A stretch of 64,000 nucleotides of DNA from Turbatrix aceti (GCA_963969345.1 OZ017769.1:7381725-7445724), one strand, 5' to 3'. Counted from the first letter of the stretch, positions 47,223 to 60,203 are shown. The notes: generated from the letters alone by a model not told the origin. Program-made: numbers and translations.

Positions 47223-48827
47223 ATGGTGGGTTATAAAATCTAGGTTTCAAATGTTATTATTTTGGTTTTAGGGAAAAAAGAAGCCTTTTATCAAGAAAAA
47301 TGAAGGTGTCACGTTCTCTTTGGTTCACAGAAGTCAGAGGGATCCTATGATTGCCAATCCCGATGCTGGTGATCACATTCTGGAACCTCTTGATGTACGG
47401 TTTTGGAATTGTAGGTGCTTTTTATGATTTAGGCATTTTAGAAGAAAACAGAGCAGCTGAAGTACGGAGTCTATTACGACGATGATTACAACTACCTCCA
47501 ACATCTGCGCGATACCAACGAAGTTCTCTCAGCCGATATCGAAGAACGTGAGGTCATTCGTGTGCCGACGAGTGCCATGCAGTTGCCGTCAACTGTTTTT
47601 GAAACCAAGGGCGTTGAACTGAAGGTTGGCCTGCTCAATCAGTCGGCTCCAAAGGGCACAATCGACTTTGACATCGATCCTGAAATCGCCGCTGCCCTCG
47701 AGGGCGATGGAGATTTTGATGAGCTGGATGATGATTTCATCGTCATGGCCAACGACGGAATCGTCGATGGTGATGCCGAGATGGACGACGACGATGTCAA
47801 AAACGTGATGCTGGACGAAGCCGCGGGTCGAGCCGATATCATGGCCCGTTTTGGGCTCGTTCGCGACCAGAAGAACAGCGAATCCGAGGATTATTCCGAC
47901 GAGGAAGATGACTTTTGTAGGTTTTTATGATTTCTGATTTTTTTATTCCGGTCACTTGTCTAATTTCAGTTGACGCCGATGAGCACCTTCAACCGAACCC
48001 CAACCGTCGCCAGAACAAGATCAACGAACTAATGTCATCGGCATCCATTTCCTCCTCTTGCAAACCCCGCAGCGAAGCCATGCGCAATCTAGACGAAGAA
48101 TTCGAACAACTCTGCGACGAGTACGAAGACGACAAAATTGGGTATGGTGTCGTCGAAGAAGACGGCGATGAGGAGGCTGTGGAGCTGGATTCTGAGGCCA
48201 TCAAGGAACAGCTCCAAATCATGCGCAAGGGGGGAAAGATTACGGTTGAAGAACTCGAGCCTGTCGCCGACGAAGTCAAGCGAAAGACGCTGAAACTCAT
48301 CGAACGCAGTGCCAAGCAGGGCGAGGAACTCGAAGAAGTCCAGCTGGAGTCTTCCGGTCGCAAACGCAATCACTGGGATTGCGAGTCAATTTTGTCGACA
48401 TACAGCAACGCTTACAATCATCCAACTGTCATCCGGGAGCCTAGTCGAAAGAAGTTTGGGCTGACGAAGAAGGATATCGATGCGTTCAACGTGAGTATTT
48501 TTTTGCTATTTTTTTGGGTTTATTTTATACGAAAAAAATTTGCAACTACTTTTTGCTATTTTTTTGGTTTTTTTTTACCCCAACAATTTTTTACAGGGCA
48601 TGATGGAGACCGAAACAGTCTCAGTCATCAGTGGTACGTCCATCAGCACGATTCGTAACAAGAACGAAACCCCCGAAGAACGCAAACTCCGCAAGGAAGC
48701 CGTCAAGGCGCATCGCCGCGAACGGCGCGTCGAAAAGAAGGCCAACAAACTGGCATTCAAGGAGCAGGAGCAGCTAATGACCAAGCAGACCGTCAAGCAG
48801 CCTGTCACCGGCCGGTCGATCAAATAA
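47223..48827 (+). CDS. LTV1: LTV1, 40S ribosomal subunit assembly/export factor
   Basis: Exons 47223-47225, 47272-47394, 47442-47916, 47970-48490 and 48597-48827 give 450 residues. The first coding exon holds only the ATG; splicing to GGA AAA AAG produces MGKKKPFI, the usual LTV1 start. Then come FSLVHRSQRDP, KYGVYYDDDYNYLQHLRD, an acidic middle (DFDELDDDFIVMAN), the conserved QLCDEYEDDKIGYG, and a basic coiled-coil end (EERKLRKEAVKAHRRERRVEKK). LTV1 binds pre-40S particles with RPS3 and is released after phosphorylation by casein kinase 1. Serine-rich stretches around SASISSSC could be targets. Confidence 0.95.
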
Positions 48828-49662
48828 ACCCCATCATTGGTATGTTGCCTGAAATTTATAAAAATTCAATTTTATAATTCCCTGATGGATTTTTTTCAGA
48901 GAAGGCTCGTTCCCATCAATAATTGACGCTACTGGAGTTTTTACAAAAATGAGGTGTGTCGCGTCGCCGCTTCTCCTCCCCATATTTTTTGCACCCGTTC
49001 TGTTTTCTCCGTCGACGACGACGACAACGTGTATCATCTGTCGCCTCCGCCGCCGCTCTCTTGCAGTGTTGTGGTATTCAGTGCTGCTGCGCGTTGTCAT
49101 CCTCTGACGGGCGACTCCGTACGTTGACGTGGTTGCAGCGGGTGGCGGTTTTGTTCCTTTTCTTGTTGATTTTGCTTTCCCATTATTTTTGTAATAGACA
49201 AATAAATTGGCCATTTTGGCTAGGTTTTATTATTTTTTTGTCGGGACTGAATTTTTGGCGACGAAAGTTTTGCAATAGAATTTTTTTTGTATAAAAATTG
49301 ACGTAATTAGGCGCGATAATCGTCACAGGGTTTTCTCGAGGTTCTTTGTTTTTTGCAACACTCGCAAAAAATAATGGGAAATTTTTAACGTTGAACTTGA
49401 ATTTTAAACTTTTTTGGGGGTTTTTGTTGCAATTTGATTTGAGACTTGCAAACTCGGTCCAACACCTGTACACGCGATTTCTTGTATACATACGTGTTGC
49501 GCGGGATTTGTATGTAAAACGACTCAAGTAGGGCCGCGCAAGACCACGCAGCGTGGTCTTGCGCGCTTTCATTGATTCTTCCCCCCATTCGTTCATTCTT
49601 CACTGACACTAATTGATTGACAGACAGGTGGACACGCGACAGCGCAGGCGCAGGATCTCACG
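48828..49662. other. Spacer between LTV1 and carboxypeptidase D, with a perfect palindrome
   Basis: It holds the LTV1 3' end and the promoter of the next gene. At 49535-49565 lies a perfect inverted repeat, CGCGCAAGACCACGC, one A, then its complement, which would form a 15-bp stem. The open frames here have no recognisable domain. Confidence 0.55.
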
Positions 49663-52600
49663 ATGCGATATGCCGTCCGTGCCGTGGCCACCGTCATCAT
49701 CGTCATTCTCCTCTGCAGCGGGCAGGTAGCAGAAGCGATCGACTGGGATTCAGATATTGTCGCATCCGCCACCGAGTACCTCAAGGCTACGCAGGACGCG
49801 CTCTCGCGGTACTTCGGCAGAAAGATCGAAGATGAATCCCTCTTCAGGAGCCGGGAGGCGATGGAGAAGATTGTCGGGAAGTTTGAGGATGTTTCTCAAG
49901 ACAGGTGAGCGCTCGGAACAGGGATCGCTAAATATTGGTGTTCGTCTGCGAACAAATTCACAATTTATTGTTCATGAACAAAATTTTTATATTAAATTAC
50001 GTTATTCGCGTTCGTTTACGAACGTTTCTAAATTTTTCGAACGGTTAAAACGAACAAAATGAGCATCACATTTTTGGTATATTTTGAAAAATGAAATCAA
50101 AAACGTTGTTATTTGATTAAAAAAACTACAAAAGAAATATTTTTGCCTGAATTAATAAAATTTGGCCCAAACAGTAAAAAATAGATTTTTTTTGACGTTC
50201 GTTCGTGTTCGTTCGCGAACGTGGACAAAGTTTTTTTCATGTTCGTTCGTCTTTGTGAACAAAATTTGCGAAACGTTCGTTCATGAACAAAAAATTGTTG
50301 TGCATATTTTTATTTCACTTTTTAGGATAAAAAACCACAACTACACGGAAATGACCGCGTGGCTGCAGAAACTGGCCAATGATTACCCAACGATCACTCA
50401 CCTGTACTCAGTTGGCAAGAGCCTGCAGGGCCGGGACCTCTGGGTGCTCGTCGTGTCAGACAACCCGCTGGAGCACGAATTACTCGAGCCGGAGTTCAAA
50501 TACGTCGGCAACATGCATGGCAACGAGGTCGTCGGCCGCGAGACGCTGCTTTACTTTGCGGAAGTGCTCTGCAAAAATTACGGCAGGAACGCTTACATGA
50601 CCAAGCTCATCGACGAGACCCGCATCCACATCATGCCTTCCATGAACCCGGATGGCTACGAGATGGACCGACCGGGAGACCGAATCGGGTATCAGGGTCG
50701 CAGCAACGCTGCCAACGTCGATCTTAATCGAAATTTCCCGGCGCGTTATCCAGAGCACAAGGAGGAATCTGGAGGTTTTACCCTGCAGCCTGAGACCCTG
50801 GCAGTCATGCGGTGGATGCTCAACACGCCGTTTGTGCTCTCGGCTAATTTGCACGGCGGCTCGCTCGTCGCTAATTACCCCTACGATGATTCTGACGACG
50901 GAAAAGACGGAATATACACACCCTCACCCGATGACAAACTTTTTACCCAACTCGCTTTCCAGTACGCCCGGGCGCATTCCAATATGTGGAAGACCGGCCG
51001 GCGCTGTGGACTGTCAGCCTACGGGGATTCCTTCCTCCACGGCATCACAAATGGCGCGGGGTGGTATCACCTGTCCGGTGGCATGCAGGATTGGCAGTAC
51101 GAGCACACGAATGCCGTTGAAATCACAATTGAAATGGGCTGCTTCAAGTTCCCGCTCGACAGCATGCTTCCCAAGCTCTGGGAAGAGCACATTTACTCTC
51201 ATTTTGCTTTTCTTGAGATGGTGCATAGGGGAGTTAAGGGAATTGTCACCGACGAAGCCGGAAAACCGGTGGCCAACGCGACTGTGAGCATTCTTGAGGG
51301 TGATCAGGGTAAGAATGTCACCACGACCTCCCTGGGCGAGTACTGGCGTCTGCTGCCTCCGGGAGACTATGAGGTGAGTTACCTGGCCGCACGAAGGATC
51401 GATAAAAAATTTTGCACAAAGAATAATTTGAATTTGTATCAATCCCAAAAAAATTTCTTAATCAAACCGAAAAATTTTTTTTACGAAAAAAATTTGTTCA
51501 CAAAATTATTTTTTTAATTAAAATTTGTTTTTAAACAGTTAAAAAAAATAGTTTTTAAAACTTAAAAAATTGTAAAAATCAAAAAAATCTTAAAATTATT
51601 TTTTTTTTAATTTCTCGTCGAACCCAAATAATTTTTAAAAAAAGGATAAAAGGATGTCAAGAAAATCGTGTTTTTTTGTACGTTGGTTTCTATAAAAAAT
51701 TTTATATAATTTTGCCGCCAAGGCCACAAAAAAACGGTCCGGCGCATTTTGAGAGTTTTGCAAAGGATGACGAATTTTATGAACCCCCTTTCAGCTCGAG
51801 ATCTCCCACACCGACCACGTCAGGAGCGTGTTCAACGTCACAGCAACTTTGGACGGCGCGGTAGTGCACAACGTCACTCTGGAAGCCCGATCTTGCGATA
51901 CCGAAGACGAAGACGGCATTGCCATTCGCGGCAGCGGTCCCATCCGACTGGCGCTACTGGCAATCGACGGTCCGGGCGTCATCGTGCTCGACAGACTCCG
52001 CAACGCGTCCTGCGTGACGTCGGTTGGGTCCCCGCTGATCAAGGTGCTCTCCGAAGCCCGTCTTGCCATCCTCGTGTCCCTCTTTGACGCTGAACTTCAC
52101 GCAGAACGGGTCAAAGCGACGGCTCCCGACACGATTGTCGTCGTCGGGGCTGGGCCGGGGCATTCCGTCATCTACAGTCGTCAGACGGCGACGCCGCTGC
52201 TCTTCAACGTCACAACCTTCGACGAGAGTCTTCAAAAGTCGGTTTTTTTCTGTTTTTGTCGGTTGTGGCTGTTTTTATGACACTCGATGTCGTGTTTGAT
52301 GTTGTTTGTGCTCACTGTTACCCTGAACACGTTTTACGTTTTACGTCTTTAGGGCGCTGGAATCGTCGGCCACCGGCGGCACCTGCGAGTCGTCCATCAA
52401 CGGAGTGGCCGCTGCGAAGGCTGTTTCGAGTCTCGGCCTCGACGACACATTCGAGCTGGGCGTCGCTCTCGGCTGCTCTCCCGCCGAAGCGGGAACGAAC
52501 CGCGTCGACGCTGCCCTCGTCGGGGTTCTTCAGGTGTTGTCTTTTGTTGTATACGTCGGACAAATCTTTCCCCTATGACCTCTGATTTTTTTAAATATTT

Positions 52601-54238
52601 ATTTTTTCCTGTTAGCGCTCTTCTTTTCCTGCTGTCGCTTGCTTGCCGTTTCGTGCGTGCTGTCACCTTCTATAGTAAACACGACTGACTCACTGTTTCC
52701 TTTTTTTGCCTTTTTTTCTGTCGTGCCGCAAAAAAAAGACTAAAATCAAATTTCAGATTTTGGGAAATGTCGTGAAGAAGGATCTGGTCCAGGAGTTCAG
52801 CGTCGTGCCGTCGGCGAACCCCTCGGACCACTTCACGCCCCAGGAAGCTGTCATGTCGACTGTAGCGGGCTTCGAGAGGATTGAGAGCTCTGCTGCTTGT
52901 CACCTGAAAGAATCCAATGTCGCGGGAATGAAGGTCTACCAGGTCGGAAGCGGCACTGGTCCGCGCACTCTTATTATGGCCGTCGAAGCTGTGGGTGTTT
53001 TTTTTGGCATTGCCGGGTGTGTTTTCAAGTTGGTGAGGTTTTCAGAAAACAGAAGCCATGGTCTACCGCCTCGGCAGCGAGCTCTGCAACGACGGCGCTC
53101 TCGCAAACTCGGACGGAACTGTCAGCGATGCTTTTCGGGTGGTAGCGCAGTCGACGCTGCTCCTCGTCCCCGAAATTCCCCACAGCCAACTGAACTGCCA
53201 CGATTACGATACAATTTCACCTTTTCAACCACTGATTTCACGGATTATTACTGAATTCCCTGAAATCGACCTGGTGATTTTGGTCGCGGCTGGAGGCATG
53301 AAAGTCAGCTTTATTGACTCTACCTCGCCTCAACCTGCCGTACCGGAGCAGGCAGTGGTGCCTTCTGCCGGCATGGGGGTCGTCATGGGCTCCGGAGGCA
53401 ACCAGGTGCTGACCAACGCTCTGCTCACTGGCAAAAAGCCGCCCGTCATGCAGCTCGCTGAGTTGTACATCCGCGAGCATGAACACATGAAACAGGTTTG
53501 TTATTCATTTTTTTCGCTTCAGGACCCATGATAGCGATTTCTTCGTTTCAGAACCCCCTGGACGTGTGCTCGAGCGAGCACAATCCACGCCCCGTGATGG
53601 GTGCTTTCGAGTGGAGCCAGCACACCTGGCGCGCTCCGGACGCGCTGCTCATCCAGACCGCGTGCTGCTACGAGCAACGGGGTGTCGGGCACCTCTTTGC
53701 TGAAAACAAGGATCCTCTCCTGAAAATCCTCGCGACCAGGCTACAGTCGATCTCCGGCGTCGTTCGTGGCCACGAAGGAGAGCGCCTGATCGGTGCCAAC
53801 GTGTCCGTGACCGCCACCAACCACGGCACGGAAGTGGAAGTGCACTCAGCTGTAACCGGCCCTTCTGGGTTCTACTACATCCCTCTGTTCGCCGGGTACA
53901 CGTACCACGTACGCGTCGGCTACACCGGTCACCTGGCCCAGGTGAGCGAGGTCGGCGTCGCGCCGATGACCGCCTCGACGCTCAACTTCGTCCTGCACAA
54001 GCCGGTCGCGCTCTCTGGTACGCGGCTGATAGTCGCACTGGCCTTCGCGTTCGGCATGTTGCTGGGCGTCGGCTGCCTTCTGCGGCACTCGTTCCGGGCG
54101 TGGAAGAAGGGACGCGATCGCTCGGGGTTCGAGCGACTCCCACTCCACGATCTCGCCGACGAAGCGGCTGCAGACGCGGACGCGGACTCGGATTCAGACG
54201 ACGACTTTCTCGAACTCAGGCCGCAGGCCAAGACGTAG
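49663..54238 (+). CDS. CPD: Carboxypeptidase D-like membrane metallocarboxypeptidase
   Basis: Exons 49663-49904, 50326-51373, 51795-52237, 52353-52533, 52757-52990, 53046-53495 and 53552-54238 join to 1094 residues. A signal peptide (AVRAVATVIIVILLCSGQV) is followed by an M14B domain (about 85-370): GNMHGNEVVGRE (zinc HxxE), NVDLNRNFP, ANLHGG (third ligand), DWQYEHTNAVEITIEMGC (catalytic Glu). A transthyretin-like domain follows (GIVTDEAGKPVANATVSI). The second M14-like part (about 560-860) has no zinc or catalytic residues. A second TTR-like domain (GVVRGHEGERLIGANVSV), one membrane span (LIVALAFAFGMLLGVGCLL) and an acidic tail (DSDSDDDFLEL) end the protein. CPD removes C-terminal Lys/Arg from propeptides in the trans-Golgi. 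Confidence 0.93.
49919..50310. repeat. Degenerate family B-like element in a CPD intron
   Basis: It starts CAGGGATCGC and is rich in GTTCGTTCGCGAACG-type strings like the intact family B copies, but the far terminal repeat is not recognisable. It fills the first CPD intron (49905-50325). A similar degenerate copy lies at 4667-4990 in the pseudokinase gene. Confidence 0.55.
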
Positions 54239-54389
54239 CGCAACCAGAGGCATCCACGGGCAGTGATCAACGGTCGCCAGAAGTATTTATTTATATTATT
54301 GTATTCTTGCCACTGACGGACAGTCAGCGCAAGTGTGTGATTCTTCTTAAGCCTGGTTCTAGTCAGAAAAAGGTCCGTTGTAAAGTCGA

Positions 54390-57283
54390 TTATAAGCCGG
54401 GAAGGAGGTCGTCTTCTAGGATATCCACGTCATCGAACACGGAATTCTCTTCCGAGATCTTTTTCTTTCCTGTCTGGGGTCTGAGCGGGGCTGCTCCGAC
54501 TGGGTCTTTGTAGGAGAGGTCTGCGGAATCTGAAACCGAGCTCTGGGTTGCTTGGGTTGGATTATCTGGCCGGAAACTCACCCAAATCCCTCTTGGTAGC
54601 CTGAAACTCATCGCCTCCGGCTTCCAGCAGCAGACGGGCACTCTGAGCCGTGCGCAGACTGCTGCGCGACGAAGTTGACATCGGCCTTGTGGCACTATCG
54701 ACGCGGAGGCTGTGCGTAGAGCCGGCGCTACGCTGTTTGCCCTGGCTCGAGTCTGTGTCTCGCTGCACCCGAAGGCGCGTCGTGTCCTCGAGCTTGTTGA
54801 GTTTATGCATGTAGTCTGACTCTTCTGGGAGGCGTAGGTCCCGGCAGAGCTGGACGAGGAACTTGAGACACTCTTCATTGGTGGGGAACCTGCGATGAAT
54901 GCGCTTGTACAGCTCCAGGGCCCGCTGGAAGTTGCCGGTTCGGCGCTGGCATGACGCCATGAGCAGCTGCCATTTGATGTTATCCGGCTCGATGAGCGCT
55001 GCTTTTTCAAAGTAACGCACGGCCTTGTCGGGGAACTGAGTGTCCAGGTAATACGCTCCGAGCCATTCGATGACGCGGAGGTTCGCTGGGAACATGCGGA
55101 ATGACTGAAAATCATTTTTAAAGGTCTAAATCGTAAATATCGGTGCCAAACTCACATTGTAGTAAGCAGAGAACGCGACAGCCTTGTCGCCCTCGCTGTC
55201 GTGCACCTGGCCGAGCTTGGCGGACATCGCGGGATCGATATCGTCATCAAGGTTCGAAATCAGCTCTACAGCCTGCTGGGTGTCTTCGAGCGCTTCGTAG
55301 CTGAAAAATAGAGCGTATAAAAACACGTACACCAGCACAGAAAACTCACATCGCGGCAAGCTGACAGGTTACCTGTGGATCGTCGTGCAGCATAGCCTTT
55401 AGCTTGTAAAACACCTGCAACGCCTGCTCGAAGTCGCCGTTTTCGCGCGCAACAGCGCCGATGTTGAATAGCGCCTGGATGCATGAGGCGTCTACCTGGA
55501 GGGCTTCCCTGAAAATGATTCATGGCTCGGCGCCCATTTTATGCAGGTACACTCACCTGTAGCACTGCAGCGCAGACTTTGCGTCCCCCGTTGCGTGGTA
55601 CAGGTTGCCGCGGTTGACAAGAGCGTAGGCATTGTACCGGTCGAGTGACAGGGCTTGCTCTGCGAGCTGCACGGCGTCTGCGAGCTTTTCCTCGCCTTTC
55701 TGCAACGCGCGCACATTGGATTACCACCAAAAAATATGTACGAACTCACGTAATAATTGACCAGCGCCAGATTATTCGCCGCAGCGGTGCCGACCTTGGA
55801 ATCGCGGTTGTTAAACGCGGCGAGGGTCTCAACTGCGGCATCCAGGTGGCCCATTCGAAGGAGGTCGCCTGCCTTGTTGATCTCAAGCTCGATGGCAAGT
55901 GCCGAGTAGACAGACGTCTTGATCGTGTCAACACACCACGCGTATCCGTCGTCAAAGGATCCAGCAATGCGCGGAGAAATTATTTTCGCCGCCGTGAGGA
56001 TTGTCCGCTCCGCCTGCTGCCGCCGGGAGCGTTCCCAGACCCTCAGCGCGTCGTTTTTGATAACCGCTGACGTCAGAATATCTCCTTCGGTTCCACGACC
56101 GGCTGCATCGTCGTCTACCAGGGTTGGGATGTCAACGAGGCGCTGAAAGGCCTCGCGCATCTTATCATCGTCGTCGAGGCAGTACGCAGAAAGCACAAGG
56201 TTGAGCGCGATGGAGTACTCGCCACACGTGTCCATGCACTCCTCAAACGTGGCCATGGCGTCCTCGTACTTGCCAAGCTTGACGAGAGTCACGCCGATGT
56301 TATTCATGATTTTGACCCTCATCCGGGCTTGGTACTGCGGTACGCGATCGAGAGCCATGCGGTAGTACTTGAGGGCCTTGATGTAGTCTTTCTTGCGGAA
56401 ATAAATGTTGCCGATGTTGATCTTGAACCGGCCGCCTGTCTCGTACATGGGCTCGCGCACGATCACCTGGTACGTGTTCAACGCGTCATTGAGCATTCCG
56501 TTGGCAAGGTACTGCTGCGCGAGGTTCGACAGGACGACGAATGTCAGGTCGGCGAAAACATCGCCGAGCCGGTGCTGTTCGCGTTGCTTGGCGGCTTCCC
56601 GCTCTTTGCGCCCAGCTTCGCGCGCTTTCTCGAGCGAGCGCTTGAAGTCTTTCGCTTCGTAGGCCATTATGCTTTCCCGTAGCAGTGCGAATGTCCGGGA
56701 TTCGAGTTTGAGCATTTTCTGGCGTGCGCTGAAAGAATTTTTTAGGGTTTTTTGGCGCGAAATGGGCATTTTGGATTACGTACGCGTCAACTTTTTTGTC
56801 TCCACTGGATACGACGCCGACGAAGTTGCTTTCTAAAATCGGGGGTTTTATTTGGGCGCAAAAGTCAAAAATAGCGCGACTCACTTCTGTTCAACATCGA
56901 AGAGTACCCCGCAGCCTTCACCGCGGTCATAGGCCTCGCAGTTTCGCCTCTCCGAGTGCCAATTGCCGATCTGAGATCCGTGGTGCCCATGCGACTGACT
57001 GGAATGCCTGCTGTTGCCGCTGCCGTTGCCAACCGATTTCCAGTCACCTGCAGCACCTTTTTTTGCTTCAATCGCACTTTTAAAATTTTACTTACCGGTC
57101 GTCGACCATGGCTCGTCCTGGCCACAGCTTGGACAAATTCCTTGTCGTCGTACGCTGTCTGTTAAAAATTCGTGAACGTCATTTTCCTTCTAAAAAAACT
57201 GAAAAACTTACCTGGAGATCATAAGCATGATCGTAGTCATTGAATCCACCGTAGGGATCCTCAGGTGTGTGCACCGAGTGCAT
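54390..57283 (-). CDS. IFT88: Intraflagellar transport protein IFT88
   Basis: Ten exons (57212-57283, 57096-57158, 56885-57047, 56784-56832, 55750-56728, 55557-55699, 55350-55508, 55156-55300, 54582-55104, 54390-54529) give 811 residues. The start YGGFNDYDHAYDLQ, then ARTSHGRRP and RPMTAVKAAGY, are IFT88 hallmarks. TPR repeats fill about 130-660, including NMLNDALNTYQVIV-type ANGMLNDALNTYQVIVREP, GNIYFRKKDYIKALKYYRMALD, LEINKAGDLLRMG, and VIEWLGAYYLDTQFPDKAVRYFEKA. The end DDLLPGL matches the conserved DDLLPE tail. It is a core IFT-B subunit (OSM-5 in worms, Polaris in mouse) needed to build cilia; in nematodes these are sensory-neuron cilia. An X-box motif lies 86 bp upstream of the ATG. Confidence 0.96.
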
Positions 57284-57845
57284 TGTATGTTTTTGTTTTT
57301 ACCTGGCACAGAAAAAAAAACGAAAAGGCGTTCGTCTTGCGCAAGCTTTCAGTTTTTCGGTGTTCGCAGTCGTCATGGCGACAAGTTGTTTTCCTTCGGT
57401 TACGGCAATTAAACGCGTGCGCGGATTTTCCCTTCTTCAGCCTCGCAAAGTTGTCATTTAATCCGAGTTCCTCGATTGAATGCTCGATTTTTGAGAATTT
57501 CGAGCCAGAGCTAAAAATCGCCTAAAAATAGAAAAAATGGTTGTTTCATGTAAAAAATGTGGAATTGCTAATTTTTATAATACTAACAATATTTTGTGTT
57601 ATAAAATTGTTTTTGCCTTCGTAAATTTTGTTTCTTCAAAAATGTGTGTAAAAAATACGCAACGCTCGGCTCGAATGTTCGGCCGGAAAGTTTTGGCCTG
57701 ACTGAATGACAACTCTCTTTGCAGCCCAGTTTGTTCCCAAAATGCACAAAAAAACTGTTGACTTGGACCAGACTGTCTTTTTGAGTGAGTAATTATTTAT
57801 TCTTTATTACACCGCCCAAATACACAGGGCTATAGACACGTACAC
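57284..57845. other. IFT88 upstream region and 3' flank of the lipocalin-like gene
   Basis: It contains the IFT88 promoter (minus strand) with the X-box at 57369-57382. The rest is AT-rich with no further feature. Confidence 0.5.
57369..57382. promoter_or_regulatory. X-box (RFX/DAF-19 site) upstream of IFT88
   Basis: GTCGTCATGGCGAC fits the RFX consensus RYYNYY-AT-RRNRAC on both strands. It ends 86 bp before the IFT88 ATG; worm X-boxes of ciliary genes usually sit 60-250 bp upstream of the start. Nematode osm-5 is a known X-box target, so position, motif and gene identity agree. Confidence 0.8.
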
Positions 57846-60203
57846 TCAGGATTCATCAATGTCATAGTAGTACTGCCGGTTCTGGAGACAGCGCGTGACG
57901 TTGATAAAGAATAGCGGGTTGTTGAGCGACGTGATGGGATTCGTGTAGCCGTACTGATCGAGGTAGCCCTTGACCTCGTCGACGTACTTTTTCTGGTAGC
58001 GAATCGGATCCCGGGCAAGCACCATCGTCGGGTGCTTCAGCGCCTGCGTCAGAATCACGTACTCGTACCTGCCTTCTGCGTCTTCGGGTCCTACGCGAAT
58101 CGGGAAGTCTGAAAATTGTCATTTGTCAATTGCCAATTGTCAATTTCGATTTTGACATTGTTTTTGACGACTGATTTGTACTATCGAACGATTAGGGAAG
58201 TATGTAAGTTCAAGGTGCACTGGGGGCACGTGATGCAGCGTCACAAACTGATAACAAGAACAAAAGGTTACGACGTCGGTGACGAAGCTGGAAGAGCTGT
58301 CAAAACCTGTTCTATCGACCACTACGACCGAATTCTTCTGTTTTTTTCTTTTTTATATATAAAAAAGCATTTTTTGACAGTTTCTATCGTATGACTGTTC
58401 AAATTTGTCACAAAAGATGTTTTGGTAAATAAATAACTGTAATCTCTACCACAGTTCATCCCGCAGCGCAAACAGCAAACAGAATACGGTCATCAGAGAA
58501 CGATCAACTTTCGAACATTCTCCAGTCTCCGGGCCCCGTGAAAAAAAAAAGAAAAATAAACAAAAGGGCACTCACATGGACAGGCGTCAGACGGGTGTCC
58601 GGTGATGACGAAAAAGTTTCCCGGGTCAGGACCGACTTTTTTGGCGTATCCGTCGAGGACGTGCACCTGTTCAGAGTTGCGTGAGTACTGTCGCAAGCTG
58701 AATGTTGCGGTGTATTCATCCGATGTTAGGAGTTTGTCTGAAAAGTTCATGCATGGTAAATCAGGTGAACGAACAAACGCGGATTAGATTTTTTTGATGA
58801 CAATCAACAAGCCAAAAAAAATATTGTTGTTCTGGATCCGAAACAGCCGATTTTTGATGCAAAAGGTGTTGGTTGCTCCAAACTCACAGTAAACAACAAC
58901 ACAGTGCTCCGAGTGTTGGCTCGGCGAGTCGACGACCAGGAACCAGCGACCTACCATCTTGGCCGGCTCGATATCGCCAACCGAGAAGTAAAGGTTGCGC
59001 TGGAGCTTTTCAGCAATGTGTTCGGTGTCTCCATCGCTGAGCAGCTGAAAAAAACTGAATGCAGTAGAGTAACACATTTTTCGTTCGCTATGTTTTTTGT
59101 TGTTTTTTTTCTCGGGGTGCGCGATAGATAGCCATTCCCAATTTTGTTTTTGCTTTGAAACAAAAATTGTTTGTTTGCGATGATGCTGAACAGCTGGTAC
59201 CGAGACCCCCTTCCCGGGGCTAGCTGGTTGACTGTTGACGGACCTGGATAGAGACAGCAACCAGCAACCAGCTGCAAACACAAATCGAACACCCCAACAG
59301 GAACCGAACTAAAAACGACACCAAATCGGGAGCGATCTGACGAAATACCTGTATCAAAAAAACAAACAAAAATTGGGAAATTTCTGTACGAGAGTAATGA
59401 AAGAAAAAAAAGACGTTTGCAAAAGTAATAAAATTACGTTTTCGGATATTATGCGGGGTACAAAACGTAATATACTAACGACTTTTAGATATTATGCAGC
59501 GCAAGTAAAGTAACAAAATTGTGATTTTTTAATGTTACTCGGCGAATGTAAAGTAATAGTTTAGTAACGTTCAAGCGTTATTTTGTGCACCTACGTTTTT
59601 AAGTTTATCGATGCTCAGGAGACTCTGCCGGGTTGTAGGGACGCAATTCTTCTGGTAGAACTCAAAAGACCTCAGAGCAGGGACGGTTCTTCCTGGCACA
59701 GGGATGCCGCCGTGTATTTTGTACTTGTACCCTAAAAATGAACTTTGTCACTGTCATGTCCTTGTTGTCTGTTCTGCTGCGGGGGTGGTGAATCAATGAT
59801 CAGAATTCGTCGTTGGTTTGGCCAACCCGGAGCCAAAAACAGCCACAGCCACGCAAAAAAGAAGGACAACAACTCCCGTTGTGGACTGACTGCCTGCCTG
59901 CGTGGCCGCCGACGTGGCCGACCCTGATGTCACAAAAATGAATATTTATGTACATTGATTTGTGCATTTTGTGATCAAATTCCGATCCTAATAATACCCA
60001 AAAGGAGCTGGAAATGAAATCAACCACGCGCAGCCAGTCGCCTGTGACGTCGTGTGATCACTTTTGGAGAAGAAATGAAACGAACCCAAATCTGGCTTTC
60101 CCGGGGAAGCTGGAATTAAAAAGAGCCCAGTTTGGATGCACTTACCTCGTGCGATGGCAAGTACTGCGCAGAAGAGAGCCAGCAACAACCATGGTAGACG
60201 CAT
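57846..60203 (-). CDS. Secreted lipocalin-like protein
   Basis: Five exons (60146-60203, 59595-59731, 58888-59044, 58576-58737, 57846-58108) give 258 residues. MRLPWLLLALFCAVLAIARG is a signal peptide. KMVGRWFLVVDSPSQHSEHCVVVY has the GxW-type first strand of a lipocalin barrel (GRWF). Later come EYTATFSLRQYSRNSEQ, NFFVITGHPSDACP and YEYVILTQALKHPTMVLARDP, which read like successive barrel strands and the closing VLARDP segment of lipocalin-related proteins. A C-terminal YGYTNPITSLNNP tail and paired cysteines follow. A role in binding lipids outside cells is inferred from the fold only. All phases agree. The exact family was not identified. Confidence 0.75.
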
